Of a DNA stretch of 14,505 nt, positions 14,409-14,505 are shown one piece after another; the first letter of the stretch is position 1; each line of letters opens with the position of its first letter. The translations under genes and the position numbers were made by a program. The notes under the pieces were generated by a model. The model was given only the letters and a program-made list of their open reading frames with translations, ran no database searches and was not told the origin of the DNA. Origin of the DNA: an uncultured Eubacteriales bacterium (GTDB lineage: Bacteria > Bacillota > Clostridia > Lachnospirales > Lachnospiraceae). Location of the stretch: assembly GCA_900321525.1 (NCBI GenBank), contig ONWL01000066.1:1-14505 (forward strand), written 5' to 3'.

Positions 14409-14505
14409 TAGGCAATTGCGAAACTATGATACCGAACGCCTTTCATCAAAATTTTTATTTGAAAAACACGCTCTCGCTTCGAATCATTCGTAAGAATGAT
14501 GTCCA
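14409..14505 (+). mobile_element. MITE-like element, copy D (cut by window edge)
   Basis: The first 97 bp of another copy in the same orientation as copy A. It begins TAGGCAATTGCGAAACT, continues with the ATGATA segment, and reaches the ATCATTC/GAATGAT hairpin before the window ends. It matches copies A and C almost base for base. The far end and its target duplication are outside the window. Its left end lies 28 bp upstream of the fruK copy 2 start codon. Confidence 0.82.

Noticed and set aside
3943..14505. CRISPR array or integron-like repeat series formed by the four repeats
   Set aside because: The copies are long, lie in both orientations, are kilobases apart and carry terminal inverted repeats with target duplications; there are no regular spacers.

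Overview
The window looks like chromosomal DNA of a gut-type Firmicute, most likely a Lachnospiraceae-like Clostridium relative. The reasons are strong AAAGGAGG ribosome sites, TTGACA/TATAAT promoters, moderate G+C coding DNA with very AT-rich spacers, an A-B-C fructose PTS permease, and an enlarged Opp-type transporter with a lipoprotein binding protein. The genus cannot be fixed from the sequence. Every convincing gene lies on the minus strand, so transcription runs from high to low coordinates.

Right half (14505 to about 7840) is a fructose phosphotransferase locus. In transcription order it holds: a mobile repeat cut by the window edge; a first 1-phosphofructokinase (fruK copy 2) with its own terminator; a promoter with an operator-like palindrome; a second 1-phosphofructokinase (fruK copy 1); another mobile repeat; fruA (EIIABC); ptsH (HPr); ptsI (Enzyme I); and a strong terminator. 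The locus carries a whole PEP-to-fructose relay: EI to HPr to EIIA to EIIB, import as fructose-1-phosphate, then phosphorylation to fructose-1,6-bisphosphate. The HPr has the catalytic His15 but Lys where the regulatory Ser46 should be.

Left half (about 7700 to 1) is a peptide-type ABC transporter locus. It holds a near-consensus promoter, a long leader containing a mobile repeat, a 183-residue membrane protein of unknown function, a lipoprotein binding protein, a terminator, another mobile repeat, then oppB, oppC, oppD and the first 27 codons of oppF. The permease OppC has about 250 extra residues outside the membrane, and the binding protein also carries a large insertion.

The clearest accessory signal is a family of short non-coding mobile elements: four copies in 14.5 kb, full length about 233 bp. 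They have 17-bp terminal inverted repeats, and each of the three complete copies is flanked by a direct repeat of 9 to 11 bp. They lie in both orientations, only in spacers, and three of the four end 28 to 33 bp upstream of a start codon. One copy is an internally deleted 154-bp form. No transposase is in the window, so they look like MITEs driven from elsewhere.
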